Below, piece by piece: positions 23,360-36,714 of a stretch of DNA of 64,000 bases. Below the pieces are notes generated by a model. That model made no database searches. It was not told where the DNA came from and saw only the letters and a program-made list of their open reading frames with translations. The stretch spans positions 169,672-233,671 of the forward strand of contig JAJVDF010000257.1 of NCBI GenBank assembly GCA_022410635.1, given 5' to 3'. Every line of letters begins with the position of its first letter. Within the stretch, counting starts at the first letter, position 1. Made by a program: the position numbers and the translations under genes. The DNA comes from Tretioscincus oriximinensis (Eukaryota > Chordata > Lepidosauria > Squamata > Gymnophthalmidae).

Positions 23360-23498
23360 ATGAAAAGTAGGTAGGTGGCATGAGTTTTCATAGACAAGTC
23401 TACTTCTTTCACACTCTTGCCATCTACCGTTCTCTTATTACAAGCCCCCAGTGCTAGACTTTCAGGACAAAGACTAACATGGCCATTTCTTTGAAATG
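23360..23498 (+). mobile_element. Decayed copy of the foldback repeat
   Basis: Retains GTGGCATGAG...ATAGACAAGTCTACTTCTT and the end ACTAACATGGCCATTTCTTTG, corresponding to the right arm and conserved end of the repeat at 18159-18355. The arms no longer pair well. Confidence 0.6.
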
Positions 23499-26400
23499 TA
23501 ATCCATAGCTTGTCAATATACAGCTTGTTTACACTTGCTTATATATTTAGTTCTGTGAGGTGTAAAAAAAAGAAGCTCATCATTGTAATTTTGAATAACA
23601 TATAGCATTTAACTATTTTAATGTGCTACAATCATAGTACAAATAAAAACATGCATTTGCTTTCATTGAGTTTTTCTGTCTGTCAAGTCTAGATCTATGG
23701 AACTAAATCAAGCAGGGACTGGTCCCAGTTTGTTCTGGACAGGACTTTATACCAGCTCCAAAAGTAGTGTAAGTTTCAAAAATGACCACGTCGCCCAGAG
23801 AAACATTTATTTCCTTAGGGCTCTCAGGAAATTTAGGCAACATAAAAATAATATTTCAAAAAGGTCCCCCGTGTTTCTAAAGGTTAGCCCAGAAGCGAAC
23901 CAGGAAGTAAACCTTGGCCCAGAAGCGAACCAGGAGACCATTTTGTTCTTCCTAATCTTGAATATTTATGCAGTATACCAGTGAGTCTAATCTTGTGGTT
24001 AGAGTGTTGGATTCAAACTAGTTGTCTCCTGGCTTGATTCCACATTTCTGCATGAATCCAACTCTCTCAACCCTACCTACTTCACAAAATGTCTATTGTG
24101 AAAAGAACAGAAGGTTGAGTCCCTTACAGCACAGAAAAGTAAGGGATAAAAACCAACCATATTCTTGCTCCTGCTTCTCCTCTAGTGCACATGAAATGCA
24201 CATAAAAGAGACCCTCAAATTGACTATCTGGATTTAAGATAAAAGCCTATTATAAAGTAATCTGATACCTATTAGCTATTTAAGCTCAGCCAGTTCAAAT
24301 TTGGCAAGTGTGAGAGTTTATCAAGTTCCACTACAAAGAAAGCAACCCTGCAGAATATGTGAAAAGGAAACATTAAAATAAACTTTCAAGTGTTTTTTAA
24401 ATTGATTTTCCTGACAGTCATATTCAGAAAGTTTCAAGCAAAATATTAACTGTGATCTATCCCTTCCTCCAATTTGTAAAAATATTTCCATTATTAATTA
24501 ATTTTTTGTTTAACATGTAATGTTTCTGGCTTTAGGAAGCCAAATTAAATGAAGAAGTGTGAGTAAACAATAAGCTAGTATCCTAACATTTCACTTTAGC
24601 TTTGGTTTCCTGGTCAAGATATATTTGGTTGTAACACCCAAGTACTATGCTGAGTTGGAAACATAAGAGCATGTGAGAAAAACAATTTCATATCTTATCT
24701 CTGGCACTTCAATAAAAACATGTTGCCAAAATTATTANAGTTCAAGGCAAGTGAAAGGAGGAAGTCTATATCAGACGAAAAAGAATAAGAAAATAGTAAT
24801 CTGTAGTAGAAGGCTAAAACCAGTAGCACAGAAATAGTATTTATCATTCTCAGAACTGCATAGCACAGTGAAATGCAGAGAGATACTTACCTATTATCAT
24901 CTTCTTCCTAATGTGGCATTTTAGGGCTTACAGGTACCCACATCATTTTTATTGATAGCTATGGCTATAGATCTCTAAATTTTGTGGGTCTCAAGTGACA
25001 AACGTATAATATTTAAGAAATATGTAAGCAAAAACCTACTGTATGAGCATTTTAAGAGGCAAAGGTGGCTGCTCCTTTCTACTGAAAAAAAATCTCAGAA
25101 TGCATAACAAAATGTATTAAAAATGTCTGCTGAAACAAGATACATTTTAACATGCTTATTTAAATTAATACAGCTGGCCATTTTTAAGCAGTATGAAGCC
25201 TAATGAAACCAGTAATAATTTTCTGACTATTTTAATGCTAATAAGTTAATTTGGAGAGGAATCTGACAAGAACTTGGATACCTCTGAGTGTGGTTACAAA
25301 TATCCCTTTAGAGCATCTTCTGTCTTGAAGAACTGAACAAAAAAATAGAACAAAACTATTTTTTGTTTCAATTTTTCCTAATTGAAGATAATTCAAAAAG
25401 ATATGTGTGGCCGCAGTCTAGATCATTAATTTCTCATCCTGCTTTAAAATAGATAATTTAATATCAGTGCATTTCTGTAATTAACTTGCTTCATTCCTGA
25501 GCAGTGAGTCTGACTCTGAGACCCTTTACTCTGGAAGATAGTCTACCACTAGCAGAGCTAGAGCTCATGGCAGATAAACGAAGGGGACCCTCCTGCCAGG
25601 TTTCTTTATCTTGTCTAAAGCTCTTCAGTGCCATCCATCTGTGACTCTGACATGATTACTGTGCCACACACCAACAAGCAGTTCCGATTAGCACTCAGAT
25701 GTGCAGTACTTAGCGCATCCCAGACCTAACCAAATGGCTCTGAAGAGCTTAAAAATAACGTAAGGAAACTGGGCAGGAGGGATGGCCCAAGTTCACCACC
25801 TAATGGCACAACCTTTGGTGCCCCATCAGTGCCCTAGCTGTAGATACCTCTGCTCTAATGTTTCTAGACTTCAATCTGATGAAAGACCCATTTTCATAAT
25901 ACAGTTTAGTGTAACACCAGAATGGATACCCTAGTACTGAGGAATTGATTTTTGCATGCATTTGCATGAGTAGATCTCAANCTTAATGCAGTAGGGTAGG
26001 GTTTAGGAATTATGTGCTAACATACAGACAAATAAGACCCTGAAACCTGATCATGAGGCACCTAATATGGATTTAAGGTAAGCGCAGAAGACCCTTAGTC
26101 TAGTCTGGAGAACACAAAGGCTTTCAAGCAATTTTTATAAAATTATAGCTGGTCTAAAGAAGGTATTTCAATATTTCTTACATGCTCCATTATTTATTTA
26201 AAGCCTAATTAAAATGCAATAAATAAATACAGAGATGGAATGGAGCTTGTAGAAGGAGCTTGTAAAAAAATGAAAGCAGCCAGAAGTAAAAGATTAAATA
26301 TTTGGTTATCCTATGTTGCAAGGGAATATAATTATTTTAAAATTGTTAGAGGCTAAGTAACATAAGGCTACTACTACTTCTGGTAAGGTTCATCTGCTGC

Positions 26401-27685
26401 CTTAGTGCAGATAAAAAACAAACAAATTAAATATGAAGTACTTATTTGTTATTACCATATTAGCCATCAGGGGCCTTTGAATCATCACCATCATCATCAT
26501 TTTAAAAATGCAAGTAAAGACATAAATAAATCAGTTCCATATATTTGATATGAAGGCAACGTGATTCTAAAGCTGAATTACTGAAGACTTAACTCTTGAA
26601 AATAAGTGTTCAAGCTCTCCCCATCTTTAGCCATTTAGCACAATTTTCATTTTTCATTTATTATACTCTGTCTTAAACATTAGTATGTATTAGTTAAATT
26701 ATTAGTTTAATTGGGGACAGTATAATCAAGTGGCCAGAGGCAGGTAGAATTTTGATCTAAGGAACTTCTATTTTGAAATCAGCACAGAATAAACAACAAA
26801 TGTAGTAGAAATCAATGACTGAATGAGTAAACAAGGAAAATATACCAGTTATCTTAATAATTAAAATACCATTCTGAATAATCTAATGGGATTAACTTTT
26901 AGTAAACATGAGTAATATTATTTATCAGTTATAATGCAACACAGATCCCAGGGAAGGTCTGACTATAATGACTTAACTGGTTTCTCGTGCAACTAATTAA
27001 AATAATGAAAGGACTGAATATACTGGCATAGCTTGGCCAAAGTTAATGGTCCTATGCCAATGTAAGCTGTCAATGAATGGCTGTCTTAAATTAATAGTTC
27101 TGATTAACTACTATGCAAGAAATCAAAGGCTAACTGTTTCTCTGTGGATTGCACACTTGACTGGTCTTTCTTGCCATCAGTCTCAAAGTACAAGAGGTAA
27201 AATAGGGCAACCTAGACATGACTCATCACTTACTCGACAATGTAGCCAAAGGACACATGAAAAATAAACAGAGGACATGAAATGAAAAACAGCATGGAAC
27301 AGTCCTTGCTGCTTATAGTCCTCACACAATACCAAAAAATGTACCATGGGGACTTGTTTTTCTGACATTTCAAACATAAATTTAGTCTACAGAGATTCTG
27401 ACCTGTTTCAGAATATGTTTCCCACTCCTTAACAAGGGATGCATTAATTTTTCAGTAACCATTTGCTATTATTTAATATCTACGGTAATTGCTTTCAGGC
27501 GTCTTATATTTTAATCCAGCTATATTGTAGGGCATTGCTGGATCTGTAGGATCTATAGGATATACTGTATCTTTGCAAAAGATCATTAATCTGTAATTGT
27601 GCAATTTATTTTTGTTAAAATGTGCTTGTTGTTAATGAGCATATTTTAAATGTATAATTAAAAAGATTGTGTCTATTAAGTAAAT
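23499..27685. other. Unique AT-rich DNA, no gene seen
   Basis: About 4.2 kb without a convincing coding frame. A short direct repeat, CCCAGAAGCGAACCAGGA, occurs twice at about 23890 and 23921. A (CAT)n-like patch lies near 26485. The A/T-rich text around 25140-25260 looks less degenerate and could hide conserved noncoding elements, which cannot be tested here. Confidence 0.55.
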
Positions 27686-27770
27686 AATATTTATTTATTT
27701 ACATTTATATATGCAAAGATCTCAGGGTGGATCACAATAAAAAAAATCACAAAACAGATTAAAATTAAAG
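27686..27770 (-). mobile_element. L2-type 3' tail, short relic
   Basis: (TTTA)n is followed by AAGATCTCAGGGTGGATCAC, the complement of the L2/SINE tail GCCCTGAGATCTTTG type. Only the last 85 bp or so are visible, so it could belong to an L2 LINE or to an L2-tailed SINE. Confidence 0.55.
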
Positions 27771-29946
27771 TGATATTGTTTATTAGATGGGATTCAAAAT
27801 CACTAGCTAATACTTTTGAAAATTTCAGACCAATATTATATGATCAATGTTTATAAGAAAGCATGATAGACATTACTAAATACCCATCTTTTACATCTCA
27901 AAAGACATTTGCTAAGACAAGAGTATCTAGCCTGTAACCTAACAGATATTATTAGAGTCCAAGTACTGATAGCCTTGATTTTTGTTCTCATTATCCCCCT
28001 ATACTCCTACAAGAATATAGTGCNATTATGATTATCTCTTTTTTTGTCTGTTTGTTTTTGATTGGAGCAATTTCACCTCCAAAGCATCCATTCAGAGCAA
28101 AGAACTGAAAAATACTGTCGTGTACAAAATAAACATTTCCTTACTCAACTGCAATTGTCTGATAATTTTCTTTGGTTTAGGTCCAGTATTTTCCCAGCCT
28201 ATATTTACCTGATTGGAATGGTAAAGGACATGAGTCCTTATCAGCATACATGGGTATTAGACTGTGATAAAAGACATCTGGGAACACATTTTGAAGTATG
28301 TTGAGGTACATTTTTACACACACCATCTTATGTGACTGATAGCATTGGGACCAATGTGCAACCCACTATTTAGGACTTGCACGATCTAGTCAACTATGCT
28401 TTCATATACTTTTATTTTTGCCAGAACACAACCAGTTTTACTAGCATCTGAAACTAGCTTCCTGGCACCTGAAGACAAGGACTTGTCGGCAAAACCCCCT
28501 GGTGCTTGTATTTTTCTTATTAATAAGGTGCTTCAGGACCCTCTTGCTAGATAGTCAGTTTCAAATTATCCTAATATTCTTCGAAGAAAACTGAGTCACA
28601 TACTTGGGATCTGTTTTTTTCTGTGTATATTCAGCAGGGAAAAACCCAGCTTTTCCATGCCCTGCCTCACTGAAAGGCAGGCAAAGAATGATGAGGCAGA
28701 CCTTGAACTCTTGTGAGTGCTCGCAATCATGCCCATATGGTGCCAAGCTACCCAAAAGTACTAGGAGGAAAAAATGGGCAACAACCTTTTAACACCACTA
28801 TTCCTAGATCACCACAGTTAGGTGAGGCAAATTCTCCATAATCATACCATTATAGTGTAAAGGAAGCCTTCTTGAAGGTCCCAGTAGTCGGCCAATTTGG
28901 AATTGTCATTTCTGTGCCTGTTGTAAGAGGTACAGCCTCATTTACACAACTGAAAATTCTTTAAACAACTCATTGTTAGAGGGCAAATATTGACACATTT
29001 GAAAGCTTATGGCCTAAATATNTTCTTCTTGCAGAATAGAAAACAGCGTCACTTTTCAGAGATTTTTCTGGCTTCCTGATCAAGAATTTTTAAAACCAGA
29101 AGTTCAAAAGTCTGTAATCCCCTGGATAAAGCTTTTTGATTAAAAAGTGAATGTTTGTGTGAAAATGGCAGTGGCCAGTATAAAAAATGAGCAATGACCT
29201 TTGCATCTATAGAACATTTGTTAATACTGTTTATTATCACAGTGCTAATGGTATGTTGTTATAAACCTTCAATAAATAATATTTTCCATTAGTTATACCA
29301 CACAACAAGATATGTGTGAAATATATGATGTAAATGGCTGCTTGAACTGTATGCTGTGAATTGTAGGTTTCACATGTTCTCACACTATGGTTTCACATTA
29401 TGTGTGTGTTTGTGCATGTGTTTTAAAATAGTCAATATCATGATAAATATATATACAAAGAGAAGCTACACAATTTTAATAAAGGAATCCTTGTGTGAGA
29501 GAGGAAAAACGGAACAATGGGTCAAATTAAAGATACTCCTTAAAAAGATGGATCTATTTTCTAAATTGTGCTTTAAAATGTAAATGTTGGAAGACATTTC
29601 TACCAAAAATGCAAGTTTTATTTGCTGAATGTCATATGTAGCAAGTTCTGTGTGAATTTTGTTGAACATTCGTTGTGGAACCATTGCTCTTCCACTGAAC
29701 ACAGTGCTGGTCTTCTTGAATGGATTGCAGTNTTTTCAATATAATCTGGTAAAACTTGCTGATGCAGAGATATTTAAGGAGAGAACCTTGAAAAATAAGC
29801 AAACTGCTTTACATATATGAGACTTAAATAAGAAAGAGTACAACTAAGTTTATTGCATATAAATGACTTGGATTCATAGAAGATTGGAATCTTATTGATT
29901 TCTGTCCTTTATTCTCTTTCCTACATAAAGGCCTGAAAATATTTTG
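27771..29946. other. Unique AT-rich DNA, no gene seen
   Basis: Short frames only, and no named repeat. Ambiguous bases at 28024, 29022 and 29732. Confidence 0.55.
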
Positions 29947-30115
29947 GCAAAGGGGCTAGCAGCATTTTGAGACTAACTTGAGAAAAGTGGTTCAGAAGAA
30001 GTAGACCTGTCTACGAAAGCTTATGCCAACCACTTTTCTCAAGTTAGTCTCAAAGTGCTGCTAGCCCCTTTGCTGGACTTTCTGCTAGACTAACACGGCT
30101 ATTTCTCTGAAATTG
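29947..30115 (+). mobile_element. Foldback repeat, copy 2
   Basis: Bases 29947-29992 pair with 30028-30073 (46-bp arms, 35-base loop, centre 30010), followed by the conserved end CTAACACGGCTATTTCTCTG. It is the same family as 18159-18355. Part of the left arm has been lost here, so TACGAAAGCTTATGCC sits unpaired in the loop, whereas copy 1 pairs that segment. Confidence 0.8.
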
Positions 30116-31043
30116 AAAATATTTTGTTTATTTTGTTTTGTAGTCTCATGAAGTCAGTAAATACATTCCTTCCTTTGATTCTTGGAGTGTTTCCCCTGCT
30201 CTTTCAAATCTATCTCATTCTCCAACAGTATTTTTCCGTGCTCTTTCACCATCGTCTCACATTATCCCTATTGTCTCACTATGTATTTTTGCTCATATTT
30301 TGAGGCTGAACACTTTTGAAGTATTTATCTTCTAACCTCTATTTCATCTACTATATCTGCAGCTGCTGTTTGCTTGCTTGCTCTTCTTAAATGTTAAAAT
30401 GGAAACCGACTGTTCTTTCTATTTCTCTGGATAATAGAATTCTATCTCCTTATGACTTTCTTCTCATTCATCTTTGTCCTACATTCTTAGCCACAATTTG
30501 GGTAGAAGGGTCCTTCCTCAATGTACACACTATTTATACCATGTATGCTCAGACTAAAAGTATGCATGTAGTGCCCTTATCAGAAACATTAAGCATTGCC
30601 TTGTTACAATTACCACATGCCGCACCACAAGCAAACAACAAAAAAGCACATACACATATAATAATGCGTGTTCTATGAATAATTTTTTCCATTTATTTCA
30701 AGCCATTTATGTTTCACCTTTCACCACATGGTCCCAGGGTAGGATACAATTAGTGACAATACTAAAACACAATGTAATTGCAATCCTCCACCACTTACCA
30801 CCTCAACTCCAAAACTCTCCTTCCACCCATTGAAATATGACTAAAATATAGTAAACAGAAGCAAAATACCAACTCCTACTCAAGTTGGGTCTGTATGAAT
30901 ATCTGAACATTTTTTCATGGACTAAGTCACTTCTTTCTTCTGTAGTCTATTATCAACATTTAGTAGCTGTCCTATTTTTTTTTCAACCTGAATCATGGGA
31001 AAGTACATAATACTTGTGAATTATTTTTATATATTTATTTATT
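30116..31043. other. AT-rich DNA with a short L2-type tail relic near 30700-30760
   Basis: No gene seen. Around 30700-30760, TTTATGTTTCACCTTTCACC and GGTCCCAGGGTAGGATAC look like a minus-strand L2-type 3' end. Confidence 0.45.
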
Positions 31044-31337
31044 AGAAGAAGAAGAATCTGGGTTTATACTCCGCCCTTTCCTCCCCCCAAAGGGACTCAG
31101 ACTGGCTTACAAGTTTAATTTTCCCCTGAAGGCTTATATCTATTCTATCTGCCAGGTTAATGGTGGTTCACATTTATCCAATTGAAATGTAGATTGAAGG
31201 TCTTTCTTTTGAATAGCTGAGTTGGCTAGAGCTGAAGGCCAGTAGAGAGTGCTCATTTCTCTCCCTATCCAACACAGGGCTTTGAAAGTAGATCTCCCAA
31301 TTGAAAGACCGTCTCTTAGCAACTGCAATTTGTGCCA
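31044..31337 (-). mobile_element. tRNA-derived SINE with (TTC)n tail, copy 3
   Basis: Minus-strand copy of the 6499-6787 family. The tail triplets (AGA)4 are at 31044-31056, then the complement of the GTAAGCC-like block, the GTTGGCTAGAGCT block at 31220 and the head near 31337 with GACGGTCTTTCAATTGGGAG. The B-box is decayed. The short tail here contrasts with the 240-bp tail of copy 1. Confidence 0.8.
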
Positions 31338-32834
31338 TCAGTTCATGCCTTCTACCCAACACTGTACAAGGCCACATATAAAACTAACTGGAATGAACTG
31401 GACATCTTTTCTTTGTATTGATGCAATTGCTTATTAACTCTGAATTGGTTCTATACAGTATAGCTGTGTCAAGTTTCATAAAGGTAATTCTGGGCCCCAG
31501 TACAAGCATGCCTATGTCATCAACTGGAAGAAAAACAAGGGCAGAGCCTTGGAAGTCAGTGGAGTCACACTCAGTAATACAAGCTGAGGATCTTGTCTGA
31601 AGCCAAGCATGAAAGACCCTTCCTTTTTCACAAAGTTTGCTTTCATTGAGGCTTAATAGAAGCAGAGCACTGGTTATATTACATTTGCTTGCCAGTCAAT
31701 TATTGAAGTTGGCATTCATTATAGTTGTCCATGGAATATGTAAAATGTTGGCTAATAGTAGTAATATTTGACCCAAAACCTAACTGAAAAGATCTGTGGA
31801 CAATTTTTGGCATCCAACTAGCAGTGGAAGATCAACATGTTAGATTTTAATGTGTATTTTAAATAAAATTTTACTCATAAATACTCAATATATAGGATGC
31901 TATGCTTCATTGAATGGCAAGATATACAGCCAAGCTCTGCAGTCCACCGAATGGAAGCTGGTTTGTGGTTTTAAAAGTCTTTGTGGCAAATTTGGCCCCA
32001 TGTTTCAGAAATCTTTTCTTCTAAAAAATTGTGATAAGCCACTGGTTGTCTCACTCCATTAAGCTAGTCTAGACTCTGGATTTGAGCCACATTGGTCTCT
32101 TGAGCTTTGGATGTTATAACAAGTCAGCACCATGCAGTCAATACATTTTTGCTAACTACCAAATATATGACGGATTGCTACAGATGAAACTATGTAGCTT
32201 TTAAACTGAATGGTTCCTTTTTTTAGTCAAAATAACCACTGATAAAGTCGTGTTGCTATTGTGTATAAATACCTTTTCTACAAGAATGACTGAATCCATA
32301 CTACGATAAACTTGTTCATCTATAAGGAATGAGAATAAACAATCTGTAATGAAGAGACATATGATGCAGCTTGTGAAATGAACCTTAACCAGCAGTTCCA
32401 TTCACTGGTAGGAGTAAATGTTAGAAAAGGCTTTCAGAATACATTCTACACTACCGCAGCAGCTGTTATTTCTGCCACATCATTATTACTATCATTATCC
32501 CTAAATATTAAAATTATGTAGTAAAATAATTTCTTCGTCGTGTTTAGAAATCTTGTGAGTCGTGCTTAGAGAGCTTTTTTAAAAAGCAAAACAACAACAA
32601 AAAGCTTTTGCAGGTAAAATTCCAGCAATAGTTCTAGGGAAACTTCTTTTGCATGTATTAATATTAGTACTACTTTAGAAACAGTACCTCATTACTGTAT
32701 CCAGGCAGCAGAAGATGAAAGCTTAAATATTTTGTTTTCTCACTTTACTATAGATATTTTTCATTTGTTCATGGAAACTGCAGTGCAAGTGAAATAATAT
32801 CTCCAAGACTGATGTCAGAAAGTAGCTGTATGTG
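31338..32834. other. Unique DNA, no gene seen
   Basis: Short frames only, and no repeat named. Confidence 0.55.
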
Positions 32835-33545
32835 GGAAAGTTTTACTCAATGTTCTGGCAGCTTTACTTGTGGGGTCCCTTAGGAGTCAGCCTTATCTCT
32901 CTATATCTATATGAAGCAACTGAGGGAGGTAATCAGGAATTTCGAGCAAGGTGTCATCAGTGTGCAGATGACATCCAGAACTCCGTATGCCATCTGAATC
33001 AGAAAAGACAGTTGAAGTCTGCCATGGAATTGGAAACAATGGTGGGCTGGTTGGAGGGGGGGCAGTGAATTGAAATGAAATCAGATAAGATGAAGGTGCT
33101 GCATGTTACAGGGACATGTGTCTGTAATGGAGGAAGGAATCCTGTGCTTGATGGTCTTTCCTTTCCTTGGAAGGCAAAGGTCAATTTCTAGTGCACACAG
33201 TTCAGATTATTAACTTTGATTTATAAGGCCCTTAATGGTCCACCCCCAAATATCTAAAGGAAAAGCTCCTCTCTAATGTGGCCTGGTGAGGGCCAGCACC
33301 TTCAGTTAGTTATAGAATGATGGCCCCTCTGAGCTGTGTCAGACATCCACATTGCATGGTTTAGATGTTCGGAAAAGATGCATCTGTTTATTGTGGCCTT
33401 CAGCTGTGAGAATAATATCTTCTCCCCATGCAGGCATTGTCATTGTTTTTAGCCATTCTGTTTTAGCTATTTTCCTACTTATTATTTGTGATCCATCCTA
33501 AAACCTTCAGGTATAGGACAGGATATAAATAAATAAATTACATTT
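32835..33545 (+). pseudogene. L2-type LINE 3' fragment
   Basis: Plus-strand remnants of an L2 reverse transcriptase: an SLYLYEATEG...FRARCHQCADD segment equivalent to the minus-strand copy's FGVKCHQYADD (the first position of the catalytic box is C here), then METMVGWLEG and DKMKVLHV. After a deletion, an ALNGPPPKYLKEKLLSN segment appears (about 33230-33275), then a 3' UTR with CCATCCTAAAACCTTCAGGT and (ATAA)n at 33525-33545. The frames are broken. It is older and more deleted than the 11.8-14.3 kb copy. Confidence 0.78.
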
Positions 33546-34137
33546 TTTAAAAAAAGAATTAAAGTAAGAGGAAAGAATAGGAGAAATGGACACAATGTAA
33601 AAAATAATGTGAAGATTTGGATTGATCACACAGATGAGTTCTCTGAAGATGAACTTTAATTTATTGTTAAGATTTACTTCAAGAAACCTAAGAATAAATT
33701 TTATATGTGGATATCATCGGGCAAACAATATTTAAATTAGATTACATAAAAGAAACTGGAGATGAAGAGAAATACATGACACACAGCTGGGACTGACTGA
33801 AATATAGATGTGGATTGCAGAATATACCACAAGTTACTGGTGTCACAAATATGTGTTAAACTTACTAGATTAAAAAGAAGACATGGTCTGGTAAGATATG
33901 TTTTGGAGAACATATAATTAGAATGCAAGATTATTATGAGGAACAGATTTTATATATAGTACTTAGCTTTTGCATGAAACTTATACTTTGCCTTTTACTA
34001 AGAGGAACTTTTGATGGTGATGCAAAGAAAAATGAAGGTAAGCTCTACTTTCTAAACAAAATATGATTATCAGACAAAAATGGAAATATATATATTTTTT
34101 CAACCTTTGAGCAAAACATAAAAATGCAGTTACATGG
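33546..34137. other. AT-rich DNA, nothing recognised
   Basis: No gene or named repeat seen. Confidence 0.5.
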
Positions 34138-34325
34138 AATTTCAAAGAAATAGTCATGTTAGTCTGGTTCCAGAAAGTCTAGAAGGAGGTCTTGTACTAT
34201 TTTATAGATTAATAAGAAAAAGTTAAGTGGCATAAGCTTTTCCAGATATGTCTGCTTCTTCATATGCATCAAGCTCATGCTGTTTACCTTTTTCTTGCTA
34301 GTCTCCAAAGTATTACAAGACCCCC
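34138..34325 (-). mobile_element. Decayed foldback repeat, opposite strand
   Basis: Begins with TTTCAAAGAAATAGTCATGT, the complement of the conserved end of the 18.2 kb repeat, followed by GGCATAAGCTTTTCCAGA and TCTGCTTCTTC. The arms have diverged but the order is kept. Confidence 0.6.
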
Positions 34326-34559
34326 TTACTGGAATTACATGGAATGGCTATTGCAACAGAGCAGAAGCAAAAATGTTTTGAGATGATTAGCAATGGAAAG
34401 AATACAAAACACAAAGCATCCAAGTGTTTCCCATGAGTTGTTCCTAGGAATACCAAAAGTGTTTGAGAGTCTAAGGCTGCCAACAATGTGCCAACTTGAT
34501 ATGGTAACCCTTGATGAGGAATAGCTTATAGTGCCAACCAAGAAAAGTGCAACATAATT

Positions 34560-35340
34560 GGGCAAGGGATGCTCACCTGGGGGCCCCTCTCCCCGGTGCA
34601 TCCAGTTTGCTGTGGAGGCAATCAGGGGGAGGGGAGTCCTGCTGTCACCGCAGCTGTGTCCTCGAAGGACACTCTAGCCGTGTCGTCTCATCTTGCTGCT
34701 CTGATGCAGCCAGACGGGATGACGTCCAGTCGCGACGCCCTCCATTTTAGGGCCACGCCAGTTGGCTTCCATCTTTTTGCTCAGCGATGCTTCTCCCTCC
34801 CTTCCCTTCCTTTATTCCGTCATGGTAAGTGTGGCAGTTCACACATCTCGGTTGGCCAAGAGAGTCAAAATTGTCTGGAGGCAGGTATCCCCATGACTAC
34901 CGCATAGTCTGGAGGGCCCTTCCCAAAGGGGTTCAGGAGTTGTGAAGCCTACCTTTGGGGGTGGGGGTGGCCAAACACAATTCCAGAGTCATGGGTTATA
35001 CACAGGACAGTTCCTTGTGATCCTCAATGGTTGTGCTGTCTCAGGTTGGGTGCTTGAGCAGTGCCCACAAAANGATGGGCCAGTATTTGGCTGCTGAGAG
35101 CTCAGGATGGGCAGACCACCAGGAGAGTGGGCAGCCATGGACTCACGCCATGGGGTGTGGGCAGGAGGTGTATGCCTGGGGCCCGAGCTAGCAGAATGGA
35201 TGGGCTGGCCTTGCCATCTGGGCAGGCAGCCAGGGGCCTACGCCAGAAGGGGGCGTGGCCAGGAAAATTGCAGTCAGGATGGATGGCTGACCGTAAGTCG
35301 ACCGAGATGCTGCGCTGCCACACTCTTAATTTACCATGGT
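34560..35340 (+). mobile_element. GC-rich LTR-like interspersed repeat, copy 2
   Basis: A GC- and CpG-rich block that shares ordered segments with the minus strand of 15400-16290: the pyrimidine run ending in CCGTCATGG (34829), CGGTTGGCCAAG (34851), GTATCCCCATGACTA (34885), GGGCCCTTCCCAAAGGGGTT (34914), GGGGTGTGG (35152) and AGATGCTGC (35305). The frames it opens (up to 119 codons) follow base composition and match nothing. Ends are not defined. It is most likely a decayed solo LTR or similar terminal repeat. Confidence 0.5.
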
Positions 35341-35734
35341 ATATTTCTCTCCATCTAGGGTTTACTAACATCTTCCCTCATTTAATTTTTGGGTTCAATT
35401 GTCCTTTTGTTAATGTTTGATGCACTTTAAATCTGTACTGTTAGTCTGTATTGGAAAATGCATATTGTTACAGTTTTCCATTTAGGTTCAATTTTGTTGG
35501 TTAATAACTATGTATTTTCTAAAAGATGTCTGATCAGCCATCCGCTGCAAATGGGATTTAAACATACAAATTTGTTTCCTCTCTATCAATCAACAAGGAG
35601 GAGCTGTGCCTTCAAAATGAGATTCTCAAGCTGAGCATTTGATTTTGAGCTCAAAGTAAGGTTTCATTTTGAAGTTTGCCCCCTCTCAAGCTCAAAAGAC
35701 TTAAAGCAGCTTGTGGTGATAGGACCCTTGGTCG

Positions 35735-35925
35735 AAGAAGTGCTGTTTCTTTCCCATCTTCAGCTGTTGTTTTAATATGTCTGTTTTATATTTTTGCTTT
35801 TATTGTTGGCTGCTGTGAGGCCTTCGGGTGTAGGATGGAGTAATAAAAATAATAATCAACAAATTAAATCAACAAATTAATCAATAAATTAAATCAATAA
35901 ATTAAATCAATAAAACACAACTATT
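35735..35925 (+). repeat. L2-type tail followed by a 12-13 bp minisatellite
   Basis: TTGTTGGCTGCTGTGAGGCC and TTCGGGTGTAGGATGGAGTA at 35805-35845 resemble an L2-type 3' end. From about 35856 to 35925 a unit close to AATCAATAAATTA is repeated about five times, probably an expanded LINE tail. Confidence 0.6.
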
Positions 35926-36714
35926 TTAAGCTGAAACATTTTTCATACTTCTAGGACATAAAATGGCTAAGGAGTGATTTCCAGCATCAAGCAATAAGGG
36001 CAAGTCCAACTATCTGAATAAGGAAAGACAACTTTCTAAAAACCCCAGAAATTAGAGGAGTTTTTACTAAGGAAAAAGATGAAAAAATTCTGATAAAAGC
36101 AAAAAAGGTTACATTAATAAGTAATGGTTTTACAGACAGGAATGACAAAATAACAGGAATATTTGCAGGGAAATATTGTATTCAGGAATGGCCATTTAAA
36201 AATTTAGTAAGGTAGATATTAAGATTGAAAAAATAATAAGAATATATGAAATCTAATGCTGGAGCTAGACATTTCCACTTTAACCTGTGATTTAATGAGA
36301 TTTCAGAGTATAACTGCCTCCAGAATATCTGACTGTTGCCTGTGGGAAAGTGATATTATATTGAAGTGTTTTGCACTAGCATGATTCCCAGAAGTGTATG
36401 ATCGCTGTACCATTTTAGGTGTGGTTTGGTGCCTGCACATACATGAAGGCATTTTTAATTATTTTATTATGATCCATCCTGAGACCTTTGGGTAAAGGGC
36501 AGAATATAAATGTAAGTAAATAAATAATAGTTTTCCCTACAGTGGGGGCTCCACCCATGCTTCCAGAATGGGTGGGTGCTCATTTTCCTCTCAATACTCT
36601 TGTGCTATATCGAGTTTCCCGTGTATGTGTGTGGAAATCCAAACATAGCTCTGTAATAAACCCCGCTAGGTCTGCTTGGATGCAAACCTATTGTTTCCAA
36701 AGTTATAGGAGAAA
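35926..36714. other. AT-rich DNA with an L2-type tail at about 36465-36527
   Basis: No gene seen. At 36465-36527, GATCCATCCTGAGACCTTTG followed by GGGTAAAGGGCAGAATATAA and (TAAA)n is an L2-type or SINE-type 3' tail on the plus strand. Confidence 0.5.
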
